From Acidobacteriota bacterium (GTDB lineage Bacteria; Acidobacteriota; Vicinamibacteria; Fen-336), in assembly GCA_011526565.1 (NCBI GenBank), contig WYBL01000011.1:47240-111239 (forward strand): a DNA stretch of 64,000 nt, written 5' to 3'. Positions 8,901-17,513 of the stretch are shown here, in pieces. How positions within the stretch are numbered: the stretch's first letter is position 1; each line of letters begins with the position of its first letter. The notes under the pieces are model-generated. The model worked only from the letters and a program-made list of their open reading frames with translations, made no database searches and was not told where the DNA came from. Both the position numbers and the translations under genes were made by a program.

Positions 8901-11900
8901 CCACCGAGGCGGAGCGTGTCGCCGATGCCTTCGAGCGGGCGTTCCTCGCCTCGCGCCCCGCGCTCCTCGACGAGACCGGCTCCTTCACCTCCAGCACCCT
9001 GGCCTCGCGGATCGCCAAGACCTTCGACCTGATGGGCGGCGCGCTGGCGCTCGACGCCGGCGAGGCGTCGTCGCTGGCCGCGCTCGACGCGGCCGCCGGC
9101 CTGCTCGAGAGCGGCGCCTGCTCGGCGGTGGTGTGCGCGGCGGCGCAGCGGGCGATGGACCTGGTGGCGTTCGAGGCGCTCTCGCTCCAGGGCTGGCTCG
9201 CGGAGCGAGTGCCGGGCGAAGGCGTCGCCGCCGTGATGCTGAAGCCGCTCGCGGCCGCCCGCCGCGACGGCGACCGCGTCCACGGGGTCCTGCGCCGCCG
9301 CGGCACCGCCTTCGCGGTCGGGGCGCCCGAGGTCGCGGTTGCCAGGTCGCTCGCGCAGGGCGCCGGCGGAGCCGCGAGCCCCGCTCGGCTCGAGGCCGGC
9401 ACGGCGGGGGAGACCGAGGCGCTGGCCGCGGCGTTTCCCGCGGCGCGGCGGCCCGATCCGCTGGCGGCCAGGGTCGGGCATCTCGGCGCGGCACACGGCC
9501 TGGCCTGCGTGGTGCGGGCCACGCTCGAGGGCGGCGAGACCGCGGTGGCGACGGGGGCCCGTGCCGGCTTCGGTGCGCACGTGGTCGTCGCAGCGGCCAC
9601 GCCGACGGCGTCTTCGGAAGCCGCGACCGAGCGGGTCCGCCTGCGGCTCGCAGCGCCGACCCTCGAGGCGCTGGCGGCGCAGGCCGCCGCGGCCCTCGCC
9701 GACCTGCCGCGCGCCCTCGACGCCTGCCCTGCGGAGCTGCCGCCCGGGCGCTTCGCTCTTGTCGCCGTCGCCGCGGAGGTCGCGGAGCTGCGCGAGGCCC
9801 TCGAGCTCGCCGCGCGTCATCTCGCCGATCCCCGCTCGCGCGGCCTGCTCGACGAGCGCGGCCTCTTCGTCCGCGAGCGGCCCGCGACGCCGCCTCGCGT
9901 CGCCTGGCTCTTCCCCGGCCAGGGCTCCCAGTACGAAGGAATGCTCGACCGCATCGACTCGCCGGCGGCTCGCCGCGTCCGCGCCGCCGCGGACGCGGCG
10001 CTGGCGGAGGCGGGAACCGGGAGCGGCGACGCCGAGGCGGTGGCCACCCAGGTCGGCATGCTGGTCGCCGACCTCTGCTTCGCCGCAGCGGCGACCGAGT
10101 CGGGCCTGAAGCGCGATGTCGTCGCCGGGCACAGCTACGGCGAGCTGCCCGCCCTGGTGGCTGCCGGGGCGATCGACCTCGGGGCCGCGCTGCGGCTGAC
10201 CCTCGCCCGGGCCCGAGCGGTCGCCGCCGCCCCGGTCGCAGGCGGGCTGCTGTCGCTCGCCGCGGACGCGGAGAGCGCGGCGGCCTGGCTGGCGGACGCC
10301 GGGCTGCTCTGGATCACCCACTGCAACGCGCCACGCCAGACCGTGGTCGGCGGCGCGCGAGCGGCCCTCGAAGCGCTGCGCCAGCGGCTGGCCGATCAGG
10401 GCGTCGCGTCGCGGCCGCTGGCGGTCGCGGGCGCGCTGCACACGCCTCTGATGGCCGCGGCCGGCGAGGCCGTCGCCGCGGCGCTGCGCGGCGAGCGGCT
10501 GCGCCCGCCCACGACGCCGTTCCTGAGCAACGTCTCGCTGCGCCACGAGGCCGAGCCGGCAGCGCTGTGCGAGAACCTCGCGGGCCAGCTCGTCCGCCCG
10601 CTCCAGTACGTGGACCTGGTGCGGCGGCTGCGCGCGGACGGTCACGGCGTGCTGCTCGAGGTCGGGCCCGGCCAGGTGCTGACCGGCCTGCACCGCCAGA
10701 TCCTCGCGGGAGAGGACGTCGAGCTCTTCGCCCTCGACCACCCGCGGCGCCCGCTGCGCTCGCAGCTCGCGCGGGCCGGCGCGCTGCTCGAGTGCCTGGG
10801 CGCCGTCGCCGCGACCGACCCGGCGCGGCCGGGGGCTGACCGGCCGGCGCCGCCCGCCCACCTCGTCGAAGAGTTCGATGCCACCCGCCCACGCCGCCGC
10901 CGCACGGCGCGGCGCGCCGGGCGGAGGCCGCGGCCCGACGCCGCAGTGGCGCCGGCAGCGGGGCGAACCGCCGCTTCGTCGCTCGAGCGCTTCGTCGTCG
11001 ACTTCGTCGTCGAGCACACGGGCTACCCGCGCGAGGCCGTGCGGCTCGACTGGGACCTCGAGGCCGACCTCGGCGTCGACAGCATCAAGCGCGCGCAACT
11101 GCTCGGCGAGCTGGGCGAGCTGATCGGCCTCGACGAGGCGCGCACGCGGGCGCTCGGCAGCGCGCGCCACCTGGGCGAGCTGGTCGCCCGCGCCGAAGCC
11201 GAAGCCCGCGCCGTCGGGTTCGAGATTCCCTCCCGGAGCCGGGACGAACGTGGCGCCAGCGCGGCGCACCCGGAGCCGGCGTTGTCGCACGCGCTCGTCG
11301 CCCCCGAGCCCGCGCTCGCCACCCGCTACGTGGTGCGAGTGGAGCCCGCTCCGCTTCGGCCCGGGACGCCTGAGCTCCCGCGGCTCGCCGGTGCGATGGC
11401 CGTGCTCGGCGATCCCGGACTGGCCGCCGCGTTGCGGGAGCGGCTGCCGGGCGCTCGGGTCCACGACCTGCCGGCGGACGCGGCGGCGGCGGTGGCCGCG
11501 CTCGACGCGGCGTGGGCGGGCGAGCCGGTGCCGCACCTCGTGTTGTCGGCGCGCGCAGCGGACGCCGGCGGCACCTGGGCGTCGCGTCGCGCGGGTGGCG
11601 TCGACGCCCCGTTCTGGCTGGCGCAGCGGTGGTGGAACCGGGTGCGCCAGGCGGACCTCGGCGACGACGCCACGCTGACCGCGGTCACGCACCTGGGCGG
11701 CGCGTTCGGCACCGACCTGGGCATGGGCGCCCCGGACGGCGGGGCCCTGTGCGGCCTGCTCAAGGCCGTGTCGGTCGAAGGCTGGGTGGCGGGCCTGCGG
11801 GCGTTGTCGGTGCGGGCGATCGACGCCGCTCCCGACGATGACGCCGCCGACGTCGCGGCACTCCTGCTGCGCGAGCTCGCCGCCCCCGGCCACGACCTCG

Positions 11901-13738
11901 AGGTCGCCTGGTCCGGCGGGAGCCGCGGCGTCGTGCGGGTCGCTCCGCAGCCCGTGCCCGCGCCGTCCGCCGCGGCTCCGCGGCCGGCGGGGACGTGGGT
12001 CTGCACCGGTGGCGCGCGCGGCATCACGGCGCTGATCGCGCGCGAGCTCGGCGTGCGCTACGGGCTGACCCTGCACCTGCTCGGCACCGCCCCTGCACCC
12101 GAGCCGGGAGCCACGTGGGGCGAGCGGGCGGCGCGCGATCGCCAGGCCCTGCGCCTGGAGGTGATGGACGTCGCGCACGCCGCCGGCCGCAACGCCGTGC
12201 GCGACTGGCAGGCGGTCGAGAAGGCGATCGAGATCGAGGCGACGCTGCGCGCGCTGGCCGCCGCCGGCGTCGAGGCCCACTATCACCGTTGCGACGTCGG
12301 CGACGCGGTCGCGGTGCGGAGCACGCTCGAGGAGGTGCGGCGCCGCTCGGGTCCGATCACGGGCGTGCTGCACGGCGCGGGCTGGAGCCGCGACGCCCGC
12401 TTCGAGGACAAGCGCCGCGACCAGGTCGAGCGCTGCCTCGCCGCCAAGGTCGACGGCGCGGTCCACCTGCTGGAGGCGACGGCGAGCGATCCGGTGCGCC
12501 ACTTCCTGGCGATGGGCTCGATCAGCGGCCGCTTCGGCGCCAACGGCCACGCGGACTACTCGCTCGCCAACGACCTGCTCGCCAAGTGCGTGGCGCGGGC
12601 GCGGCGCGACCGAAGCGCGCTCGCCGCGACCACCTTCCACTGGCACGCCTGGGACGACGCCGGGATGGCGACGCGGCCGGAGTCGCGCCACGCGCTGGAG
12701 CTGGCGGGGCTGCGCTTCATGCCCGCCCGCGAGGGCGTCGCGCACCTCGTGGCCGAGCTCGAAGCCGGCCTGCCCGAGGCCGAGGTCGTGGTCACCGACG
12801 AGCGTTACCCGCGCCTGTACCAGCCGCTGCCGGAGGCGCCGTGCGAGGCGGCCTTGCTGGCGGGGGCCGCGCGCACGGAAGCGGACGGCGAGGTCCGCTT
12901 CGCGCTGGCCCTCGACCCCGCGCGCGAACCGCTGCTGCAGGACCATCGCCTCGAGGGGGAACCCTTGTTGCCGCTGGTCGCCGGCCTCGAGCTGATGTGC
13001 GAGGCCGCAGCACTGGCGCAGCCCGGGTTCCGTCCCACGCTGCTGCGCGACGTCGAGGCGCTGCAGCCGGTGCGCTTCCCGCGCGCGCGTCCGCGGGACC
13101 TGACCTTGCGCGTGCGGCCCGCGGCGCCGGCCGAGCTCGAGTGCGCCGTGCTGGTCGACGTCCGCGGCCCGGACGGGCGCCTGATCGAGAAGGATCGGCT
13201 CGCGATGCGCGCGCGCGTGGCGGAAGGCCCCGCGCCCGACGCGCCGCGACGCGCGGATTCGAGCGACGTGCGCGACGCGATCCTCTACGCGGAAGAAGGG
13301 GCCCCGCTGTGGCACGGACCGCGCTTCCGCACGCTGCGCCGGGTGCGCGTGGAGCCGGGGCGGCTCGTCGGTCGCCTGTCGGCCCCGGCGGTGCGCGAGC
13401 TCGGCGGGGTGCATCGCGGCACGCTCGGCTGGCGGCTCTCGTGCGGCGCCCTCGACGGCTGCCTCTACGCGGTCGGCGTGCTGGCGTGGCATGCGGTGCG
13501 GGCGGGGCAGACGCTGCCGGCGCGGATCGCGGAGCTGTGGCTGGGGCGGCTGCCCGACCCCGGCGAGGCGTGTCTCGTGGAGGCGCGCCTGCAGCACGCG
13601 GGCGCCGCCGGAGCCCGCTTCGATTTCGACCTGCGCGGCGCCGACGGCGCCCTGCTCGCCGCGGCCCGCGGCTACGAGATCGCCTGGCGCGGCGCCGCTC
13701 CGGCGCCGCTGGCACTCGTTGCGGAGGCCCAGGCGTGA
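5933..13738 (+). CDS. Iterative type I polyketide/fatty-acid-like synthase: reductase-KS-KS(Glu)-AT-ACP-KR-DH
   Basis: A 2601-residue megasynthase. Domains by sight: residues 1-345, NAD(P)-binding thioester-reductase/fatty-acyl-reductase-like SDR (GATGLLGRR, HVSTAYVNG, NPYERSK); 362-822, KS with C570 (DAACASS), H702 (EAHATST) and H741 (NLGHT); 837-1222, second KS-like domain with E1044 where the Cys should be (LDAGEASS), like a chain-length factor; 1320-1600, AT with S1401 (GHSYGE); 1680-1760, ACP with S1717 (LGVDSIKR); 2020-2290, KR with Y2209; 2317-2597, hot-dog DH with H2338 (HRLEGEPLLP) and D2508. Order and motifs resemble PUFA, enediyne and heterocyst-glycolipid synthases. There is no enoyl-reductase or thioesterase; a FabL-like reductase follows in trans. 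GTG 5933 was chosen because the Rossmann fold begins there; GTG 5870 is also in frame. The product is unknown. Confidence 0.9.
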   Translation: MTDLLITGATGLLGRRLLRECCAAGMEVALLVRPGPQGSAAQRVDALMEEIGGSRELQRPRVVEGDLADPALAQDPALRDALAASRAVIHCAASLSFVADPATGEPERTNTAGTARLLELCRVAGVREFHHVSTAYVNGARRGRVLETETAEAWNNPYERSKARAEALVAASGIPSVTIYRPSIVIGDALDPATVALAFDTPVRLAGLLGGTPDAEELLRLLALRGDEGKNLVPVGWAVRALLAIVRDPRLHGRTYHLTHPQATPVRAICEAVAAALEHPRRPLASPAAMSAIEQGLAPYRPYLRDDPEFDATNTRAALPGLPCPELAASDLLAAARAALRRAAGPALPAPAAVDAGRLLHEPLAIVGMACRLPGAPDLDALWDLVAAGRSALGELPPERLDRDLYFDPRRGTPGRTYTTIGGLVAQQPPDPWLSAHAAEALERADPCHAGFCSVAVEALRDAGLPPPGLEGRRIGVWVGHSGGSPRGPELAAATLAADTASHLGADGVLAGRDPAERDQLSAALAAALREGRPRRDAQGGPALEANEAAALVARSLGLTGPALALDAACASSLVALALAALALQRGEVEAAVVGGASWNKAESLILFSQAQSCSASGSRPFDQRADGLVASEGQVAIVVKTLARALADGDRVRAVVRGIGLASDGRSRHLWAPRREGQLAALARAYGPGVEPARVQYVEAHATSTAVGDATELQALGEFFAPHLAPGAAAIGSLKSNLGHTLETAGLASLIKTVLAIERERIPPTVGVEEPNREVDWEHSPFALARELRPWPQPADGGPRRAGVSAFGIGGLDAHVVVDEFRPESAPAVRRAVPRPEIAIVGRGLVVPGAFDVPALGRLLATAGDALGAPGDPRWRDESAVVPGPARHWQTPSRRGGYLVGYPLDWRRLRVPPLQLARANPLQFLLLDAVRQALRDSGRGRAGLDRARTAVVVGSVFGGDFANQLQAGLRLPDARRHLLALLAARGFAPTEAERVADAFERAFLASRPALLDETGSFTSSTLASRIAKTFDLMGGALALDAGEASSLAALDAAAGLLESGACSAVVCAAAQRAMDLVAFEALSLQGWLAERVPGEGVAAVMLKPLAAARRDGDRVHGVLRRRGTAFAVGAPEVAVARSLAQGAGGAASPARLEAGTAGETEALAAAFPAARRPDPLAARVGHLGAAHGLACVVRATLEGGETAVATGARAGFGAHVVVAAATPTASSEAATERVRLRLAAPTLEALAAQAAAALADLPRALDACPAELPPGRFALVAVAAEVAELREALELAARHLADPRSRGLLDERGLFVRERPATPPRVAWLFPGQGSQYEGMLDRIDSPAARRVRAAADAALAEAGTGSGDAEAVATQVGMLVADLCFAAAATESGLKRDVVAGHSYGELPALVAAGAIDLGAALRLTLARARAVAAAPVAGGLLSLAADAESAAAWLADAGLLWITHCNAPRQTVVGGARAALEALRQRLADQGVASRPLAVAGALHTPLMAAAGEAVAAALRGERLRPPTTPFLSNVSLRHEAEPAALCENLAGQLVRPLQYVDLVRRLRADGHGVLLEVGPGQVLTGLHRQILAGEDVELFALDHPRRPLRSQLARAGALLECLGAVAATDPARPGADRPAPPAHLVEEFDATRPRRRRTARRAGRRPRPDAAVAPAAGRTAASSLERFVVDFVVEHTGYPREAVRLDWDLEADLGVDSIKRAQLLGELGELIGLDEARTRALGSARHLGELVARAEAEARAVGFEIPSRSRDERGASAAHPEPALSHALVAPEPALATRYVVRVEPAPLRPGTPELPRLAGAMAVLGDPGLAAALRERLPGARVHDLPADAAAAVAALDAAWAGEPVPHLVLSARAADAGGTWASRRAGGVDAPFWLAQRWWNRVRQADLGDDATLTAVTHLGGAFGTDLGMGAPDGGALCGLLKAVSVEGWVAGLRALSVRAIDAAPDDDAADVAALLLRELAAPGHDLEVAWSGGSRGVVRVAPQPVPAPSAAAPRPAGTWVCTGGARGITALIARELGVRYGLTLHLLGTAPAPEPGATWGERAARDRQALRLEVMDVAHAAGRNAVRDWQAVEKAIEIEATLRALAAAGVEAHYHRCDVGDAVAVRSTLEEVRRRSGPITGVLHGAGWSRDARFEDKRRDQVERCLAAKVDGAVHLLEATASDPVRHFLAMGSISGRFGANGHADYSLANDLLAKCVARARRDRSALAATTFHWHAWDDAGMATRPESRHALELAGLRFMPAREGVAHLVAELEAGLPEAEVVVTDERYPRLYQPLPEAPCEAALLAGAARTEADGEVRFALALDPAREPLLQDHRLEGEPLLPLVAGLELMCEAAALAQPGFRPTLLRDVEALQPVRFPRARPRDLTLRVRPAAPAELECAVLVDVRGPDGRLIEKDRLAMRARVAEGPAPDAPRRADSSDVRDAILYAEEGAPLWHGPRFRTLRRVRVEPGRLVGRLSAPAVRELGGVHRGTLGWRLSCGALDGCLYAVGVLAWHAVRAGQTLPARIAELWLGRLPDPGEACLVEARLQHAGAAGARFDFDLRGADGALLAAARGYEIAWRGAAPAPLALVAEAQA

Positions 13739-14493
13739 TCGACCTGCACGGCCAGGTGGCGCTGGTGACGGGCGCCTCGCGCGGGATCGGCCGCGCCACG
13801 GCGCTGCGGCTGGCCGCGGCCGGCGCGGACGTCGTCGTGCACTGCCTCACCTCGCGCCGCGCGGCCCGCGAGGTCGCCGCCGCGGTGCAGGCGCTGGGCC
13901 GCCGCAGCGCGGTGGTGCGCGCGGACGTCGGCGAAGCGCGCGACCTGGCGGCCATGGTCGGCTTCGTCCGTGAGCGCTTCGGCCGTCTCGACGTCGTGGT
14001 CAGCAACGTGGCGAGCGGCGGCTTCCGCCCGCTGCTCGAGACCACGCGCCGCCAGCGGGTCGCCGCGATGGACGTCAACGTGTGGGCGCTCGTCGAGCTC
14101 GCGCGCGAGGCGCGCGGCCTGCTGTCCCGCGGGCCCGGCCGTGCGCGACTGATCGCGCTGTCCAGCCACGGCGCGCGTCGGCCGCTGGCGGGCTATGGCC
14201 TCGTCGGCGCCACCAAGGCGGCGCTCGAGAGCGTGGTCCGCCAGCTCGCGCTCGAGCTCGGACCGGCCGGCGTCAACGTGAACGCGGTGCTGGCGGGCCT
14301 GGTCGAGACCGATTCCACCCGCGCCCTGCCCGACGCCGAGTCGCTGTTCCGCGCCGCGCGCGAGGGCAACCTCGCGGGCCGAGAGCTGCGGGCCGCCGAT
14401 GTCGCCGACGCGGTGCTGTTCCTGGCCAGCCCGCTGGCCGACCAGGTCCAGGGCCAGGTGCTGGTGGTGGACGGCGGCACGGGACTGCGGTGA
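13735..14493 (+). CDS. fabL: FabL-type enoyl-ACP reductase (SDR)
   Basis: A 252-residue SDR starts at GTG 13735, overlapping the synthase stop (GTGA). It has the NADP motif VTGASRGIGRAT. The catalytic pair is Y154 and K161 in YGLVGATK, a Tyr-x6-Lys spacing typical of enoyl reductases, where FabG-type ketoreductases have Tyr-x3-Lys. The C-terminal part (NVNAVLAGLVETDSTRALPD, then VLFLASPLADQVQGQ and VVDGG) closely follows Bacillus FabL as I remember it. The synthase has KR and DH but no ER domain, so this enzyme probably finishes the reduction cycle in trans. A FabG-like ketoreductase is the alternative; Tyr spacing and coupling favour enoyl reduction. Confidence 0.75.
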   Translation: MIDLHGQVALVTGASRGIGRATALRLAAAGADVVVHCLTSRRAAREVAAAVQALGRRSAVVRADVGEARDLAAMVGFVRERFGRLDVVVSNVASGGFRPLLETTRRQRVAAMDVNVWALVELAREARGLLSRGPGRARLIALSSHGARRPLAGYGLVGATKAALESVVRQLALELGPAGVNVNAVLAGLVETDSTRALPDAESLFRAAREGNLAGRELRAADVADAVLFLASPLADQVQGQVLVVDGGTGLR

Positions 14494-14514
14494 TCGAGAG
14501 TCGAGGCTGCTGAA

Positions 14515-16095
14515 GTGTGGCACTGGCCGCTGCCCGGCCTGCTCAAGCCGCCTGCGGGGCGCCCGGTCGCCACGGTCGAGCCCACGCCGGCGTCCCCGCT
14601 TCCCGCGGGCGCCGTCGCCCGCCTGCTGCCCGTGCTGGTCGTGGCGATCGTCTTCCGCGCGCTGCCCGACCTGTGGAGCGAGCATCCCGCGGGTCTCGAC
14701 TGGGGGCTGTACGTCGCCTGGGCGGACCAGTTCCTCGCCGAAGGACGCCTGCCTTCGGTGCTGCCGCACTACCAGTCGGGGCTCACCCGCTGGCTGTTCT
14801 TCCCGGGCGGGCCGCTCGCGCTGGCCCTGCCGGCTTCGCTGGCCGGCGTCGCGCCCGTCGCGACGCTGCCGCTGCTGGCCCTGGTCGGTGCCGTCGAGGC
14901 GGCTGGCGTCTTCCTGCTCGCCTGGCGGCTGTTCCGCCGGCTCGACGCGGCGCTGGCCGCCGCGCTGGCGGCTGCCGTCCACCCGGGCTCCGTGGAGATC
15001 GCCGCCTGGGGCGGCTTCGGCAACCTGCTCGGGCTCGGCCTGTTGCCCTTCGCGTGGGTGGCCGGGATCGAGTTGTGGGAGCGAGGCGGCGTGCGCCCGG
15101 CGCTCGTGTTCGCCGCTGCCACGAGCGCCGTCGCGGTCAGCCACAGCCTGACGGCGTTCTGGCTCTTCGCGACGCTCGCGCTGGCCCTGCTGCCCGTCGC
15201 GCTGCGCCACCCGCGCCCGGTGGTCGGCCGATTGCGCGTGGCGCTCCCGGTCGCGGCCGTGCTCTGCGGCCCGGTCCTGCTGCACGCTGCCGACGTCGGC
15301 CAGCGGGTGGGGGGGCTCGGGTTCTTCTTCGGGGCCGACGATCGTTTCGCCGAGACGGGTGGCTTCGTCGCGGAGGCCGTGCTGAGCCCGGCCGGCGCGA
15401 TCTCGGTCGCGCTGCTGCTGCCCGGGCTCGCGGTGCTGGTGCTGCGTCGCGCGACGCCCGCGGCCGGCCGGGCCCTGGTGATGGCCCACCTCGCGCTCGC
15501 CGTCGCGTTCACGTTCGGCGGCCCCCTCGGCCTCCACTTCCACCACTGGCGCGCCGCGTTCTACTTCGGCCTGTTGTCGCAGCTCGCCCTGGGCGCGCTG
15601 CTGCTGGCCTTCGACCGCGGCCGGGTGCGGACCGTGCTGGCCGTGGCGCTGCTGGCCGGTCTCGCTGGCCCCGCGCTCGACACCGCGGCGCGCTCGGGTG
15701 CCGCCTACCGCGTCGCTTCACCCGCCCTCGACGAGGCCGCTGCCTGGCTGCGAGCACACAGCGCACCCGACGACGTGGTGCTCACCAGCAACTGGCTCGG
15801 CTTCCACCTGCTGCGCGCGGTGCCGCGGCCGACCCTGGTCGCCGTGCCCGAGCGCGACTTCTTCAACGCCAGCCCGGCGGCCGTGGCGCTGGCCCGCGAC
15901 GCGCGCCGGATGCTCGCGGGAGAAGCGGACGCGGCGAAGCTGCTCGCCGCCCGGCGCGTCGACTGGGTCGTCGTGCGGCGCAGTGGCGCCGACGTGCCGG
16001 ACCCAGCGCAGTCGCGGGCCTGGCTGCGGCGCGAGCCCGCCGTGGAGCCGGCCTGGGCCAATGCCGAGGTGGCGATCTACCGGGTGCGGCCGTGA
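14515..16095 (+). CDS. Polytopic membrane protein, GT-C glycosyltransferase-like
   Basis: A 526-residue protein starts at GTG 14515, 21 bases after fabL. About ten hydrophobic helices cover residues 30-400, with a short acidic/aromatic first loop (EHPAGLDWGLYVAWADQFLAEG). A soluble tail follows (~405-526, DEAAAWLRAHSAPDDVVLTS ... VDWVVVRRSG). Topology and tail match the protein at 1813-3678. In the context of an acyl-chain synthase it may attach a sugar to the lipid product or move lipid-linked sugars, but this is inference; catalytic acidic residues cannot be assigned by eye. It overlaps the next gene by 4 bp (GTGA), so they form one transcription unit. Confidence 0.6.
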   Translation: MWHWPLPGLLKPPAGRPVATVEPTPASPLPAGAVARLLPVLVVAIVFRALPDLWSEHPAGLDWGLYVAWADQFLAEGRLPSVLPHYQSGLTRWLFFPGGPLALALPASLAGVAPVATLPLLALVGAVEAAGVFLLAWRLFRRLDAALAAALAAAVHPGSVEIAAWGGFGNLLGLGLLPFAWVAGIELWERGGVRPALVFAAATSAVAVSHSLTAFWLFATLALALLPVALRHPRPVVGRLRVALPVAAVLCGPVLLHAADVGQRVGGLGFFFGADDRFAETGGFVAEAVLSPAGAISVALLLPGLAVLVLRRATPAAGRALVMAHLALAVAFTFGGPLGLHFHHWRAAFYFGLLSQLALGALLLAFDRGRVRTVLAVALLAGLAGPALDTAARSGAAYRVASPALDEAAAWLRAHSAPDDVVLTSNWLGFHLLRAVPRPTLVAVPERDFFNASPAAVALARDARRMLAGEADAAKLLAARRVDWVVVRRSGADVPDPAQSRAWLRREPAVEPAWANAEVAIYRVRP

Positions 16096-17489
16096 AGGGC
16101 GGCACGTCGATCGCGGCGGGCCTGGCCGTCGCGGCGACCGCCCTCGCGCTCGGAGTGCCCGGGGCGCGCCCGGCCCTGATCGCCGCGGGCCTCGCCGCCT
16201 ACGCCCGGGTGCTGGCGCTGTGCCTGCGCGGCGTGCCGGTCGCCGAGGACACCCCGCCGCCTCCGGCGCGCCGCGCCGGCGGGCTCGGCCTCCTCGGCGG
16301 GCTCGCGGTCCTGGCGGGGGTCGAACCCGGGCCAGCCGCCGTGATCGCCTGCGCGGCATTCGCGCTCGGCATCGCCGCGGTGGCGGAGGCCGCGGGCGGC
16401 GCGCGCCCGGGTTCGTTCGCGCGCGGCCTCCTCCCGCTGGCCGCGGTCGCGGCGGGCGGGGCACTGCTGCTGCCCGCTGCGGCGCGGGCAGCGCTCGCGG
16501 CGAGCGCGATCTTCTTCGTCCCGGGCTTCGCGTGGAGCAAGGCCCTTCTCCCCGATCGCGGCGTGGCCGAGCGCGCCCTGTGGTCGGTGCCGCTGTCTTT
16601 CGCCCTGGTCGTGCCAGCCGCCGCCTGGCTCGACGCCGCCGGCCTCGCGGTGGGGCCCGCAGCGCTCGCGGGGCTGGGCCTCGCGCTGTCGGCGGCCGGT
16701 CTCGCGGCGAGCCGCCGCGACGCCCGGGCGGCGGTGGCTTCCGTGCTGGCGCTCGCGGCCCTGGCGGGCCCGGCCGCAGCCACCCCCCTCGAGGGCGTCG
16801 CCCACACGCTGCTGGAGCTGCGTGGCCCGGCGGGCGCCCGGATCGCGACGGGCGAGCTGGCCCAGTGGCCCGAGGGCGAGCGGGTGACCGCGCAGACCCG
16901 CTTCCGCTTCGGCGACGGATCGACGCACGAAGAGACGGCGGTGTTCGTCGCCGCGCCTCGCCCCCGGCTCGAGAGTTACGCGCTCCGGCAGACGGGGCCG
17001 CGATTCGGCGGCGAGCTCGAGGCGCGGTTCGACCGCACCAGCGGGCGCCACTCCTGGCGGCGGACCGCCACGGGCCGAGAGCCCGAGTCCGGCGCCGGCG
17101 AGATCGAGATCCCCGACGACGCAGCCAACGGGATCCTGTTCCAGGCGCTGCGGCATGCCTTGATGAAGGGAGAGGAGCCCTCGGTGTCCTGGGTCGTGTT
17201 TCGCCCGGCACCGCTGGTCCTGCGCTTCGGCGTCACCCGCGAGGCCGGCGCGCCGGTCGTGGTGCTGGGCGAAGAGCGGCCGACCGTCCACAACGTCATG
17301 CGCCCGGCGCTGCCATTCCCGCTCAACTGGGGCGCGACGCTCGCGGGCGTGGAGCCGCCGGAGCTGCACGTCTGGATGCTGCCCGGGCCGGCGCCCTCGT
17401 TCCTGCGCTTCACCGGCCCCCTGATGGCGGGCGGGCCGGCGTGGACGATCGCACCCATGGCGCCGCGGTTCGCCGCTCCGCCCCGCTGA
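16092..17489 (+). CDS. Membrane protein with C-terminal extracytoplasmic domain, unknown function
   Basis: A 465-residue protein starts at GTG 16092 within the preceding stop. Residues 1-235 hold seven or eight hydrophobic helices, including a stretch like DUF1616-type proteins (IFFVPGFAWSKALLP). After AGPAAATPLEGVAHTLLEL the sequence becomes soluble and beta-rich (~240-465), with FRFGDGSTHEETAVF and many Arg/Trp residues, and probably faces the periplasm. I do not recognise that domain. Its place between a GT-C-like protein and the Rieske oxygenase, in a tightly packed operon, suggests a role in handling or displaying the cluster's product. Confidence 0.5.
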   Translation: MKGGTSIAAGLAVAATALALGVPGARPALIAAGLAAYARVLALCLRGVPVAEDTPPPPARRAGGLGLLGGLAVLAGVEPGPAAVIACAAFALGIAAVAEAAGGARPGSFARGLLPLAAVAAGGALLLPAAARAALAASAIFFVPGFAWSKALLPDRGVAERALWSVPLSFALVVPAAAWLDAAGLAVGPAALAGLGLALSAAGLAASRRDARAAVASVLALAALAGPAAATPLEGVAHTLLELRGPAGARIATGELAQWPEGERVTAQTRFRFGDGSTHEETAVFVAAPRPRLESYALRQTGPRFGGELEARFDRTSGRHSWRRTATGREPESGAGEIEIPDDAANGILFQALRHALMKGEEPSVSWVVFRPAPLVLRFGVTREAGAPVVVLGEERPTVHNVMRPALPFPLNWGATLAGVEPPELHVWMLPGPAPSFLRFTGPLMAGGPAWTIAPMAPRFAAPPR

Positions 17490-17497
17490 GGGCGGGC

Positions 17498-17503
17498 GAT
17501 ACT
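17498..17503 (+). promoter_or_regulatory. -10-like GATACT before the Rieske gene
   Basis: GATACT is the only AT-containing hexamer in the 24-base gap and sits 10 bases before ATG 17514. It could be the -10 box of an internal promoter giving a leaderless or nearly leaderless message. No -35 is obvious. Confidence 0.25.
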
Positions 17504-17513
17504 CGGGCGCCCG

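Noticed and set aside
5822..13597. A 2591-codon open frame on the minus strand opposite the synthase
   Set aside because: It is a shadow of high GC content: its translation is low-complexity Arg/Ala/Gly/Gln sequence with no motif, while the plus strand has clear domains and active sites.
13672..15546. Minus-strand 624-codon frame opposite fabL and the GT-C-like gene
   Set aside because: Gln/Arg/Gly-rich antisense translation without motifs; the sense genes are well supported.
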